From an uncultured Lachnospiraceae bacterium (GTDB lineage: Bacteria; Bacillota; Clostridia; Lachnospirales; Lachnospiraceae): a DNA stretch of 63,821 nt. The stretch is from contig CAOKPU010000008.1 in assembly GCA_948470755.1 (NCBI GenBank), forward strand, positions 1-63,821, given 5' to 3'. A program made the position numbers and the translations under genes. The notes under the pieces were generated by a model. The model saw nothing but the letters and a program-made list of their open reading frames with translations, had not been told where the DNA came from and did no database searches. Positions within the stretch are counted from its first letter, which is position 1. Each line of letters starts with the position of its first letter. Shown in pieces: positions 63,732 through 63,821 of the stretch.

Positions 63732-63821
63732 TATCATAGGAAATTGCAAAGCAATTTCCTATGATAGATTCGGGTGTCAAAAGGCCCATCCGGCGGCCCC
63801 GTCTGGCAGATGGCACAAAAG
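63732..63821. repeat. palindrome and inverted repeat B at the contig end
   Basis: TATCATAGGAAATTGC pairs perfectly with its complement around an AAA loop (63732-63766). It is followed by an inverted copy of repeat B (63760-63794). The contig stops 27 nt later, consistent with an assembly break in a dispersed repeat. The region 63568-63821 contains no gene. Confidence 0.75.

Overview
The window looks like one complete short-read contig from a spore-forming, gut-type Firmicute, most likely a member of the Lachnospiraceae. The evidence is Firmicute-style GGAGG ribosome binding sites, the gene order tig-clpP-clpX-lon-engB, an alpha/beta small acid-soluble spore protein, GerMN and YtvI-like proteins, an OmpR-type regulator pair beside comEA/comEC, and a BglG/LicT-controlled PTS. 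Genus cannot be fixed from sequence alone. The first 49 bases are not genomic: they are an Illumina P5/i5/Read-1 adapter fused to the broken end of truA. The other end stops inside a palindromic dispersed repeat, as expected where an assembly breaks.

Layout. 1-9.0 kb: truA (cut), a D-2-hydroxyacid dehydrogenase, an AI-2E/YtvI-type membrane protein, then the protein quality-control block engB, lonA, clpX, clpP and tig, all on the minus strand. 9.2-13.7 kb: a small (p)ppGpp synthetase, SASP, a CBS-pair protein, a DJ-1/PfpI protein, and a plus-strand CYTH gene behind a long structured leader. 12.6-18.9 kb: a maltodextrin locus (LacI regulator, malQ, two ABC permeases, binding lipoprotein) whose promoter carries four head-to-tail 12-bp operators. 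19-25.4 kb: an ABC-F ATPase and a licT-bglP-bglA beta-glucoside operon with a textbook RAT/terminator. 25.4-29 kb: glycogen phosphorylase and a second LacI regulator, with matching operators in front of both genes. 29.2-37 kb: an unknown coiled-coil protein, a 16-bp minisatellite, a two-component/ABC (FtsX) module and a GH3 hexosaminidase. 37-40 kb: an orphan transcription unit that looks like a small RNA, then a ROK-like ASKHA protein that appears circularly permuted, and a LUD-domain protein. 39.7-49.7 kb: glyA, a lipid kinase, a PAP2 phosphatase, a glycosyltransferase, an SfsA-MutY fusion, a DUF1653 protein, holA and two unknown proteins. 49.9-56.8 kb: comEC, gerMN lipoprotein, histidine kinase, response regulator, comEA, and a YdcZ-type transporter. 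56.9-63.7 kb: an arginine operon argC-GNAT-argJ-argB-argD followed by an orphan solute-binding protein.

The most unusual content lies between genes. One family of structured elements (three copies in 5 kb at 43.0, 46.0 and 48.0 kb) starts at the stop codon of three different minus-strand genes and folds into a three-way junction with compensatory base changes. A second family (11.8 and 60.7 kb) can form a pseudoknot and shares an exact 21-nt border. Other dispersed repeats occur at 10.4/29.1 kb, 33.0/63.7 kb, and 33.8/37.8/49.8/63.8 kb. A promoter-terminator pair at 37.1-37.5 kb, with perfect -35 and -10 boxes, encloses no convincing protein gene. No rRNA, tRNA, CRISPR array, prophage or insertion-sequence transposase was seen.
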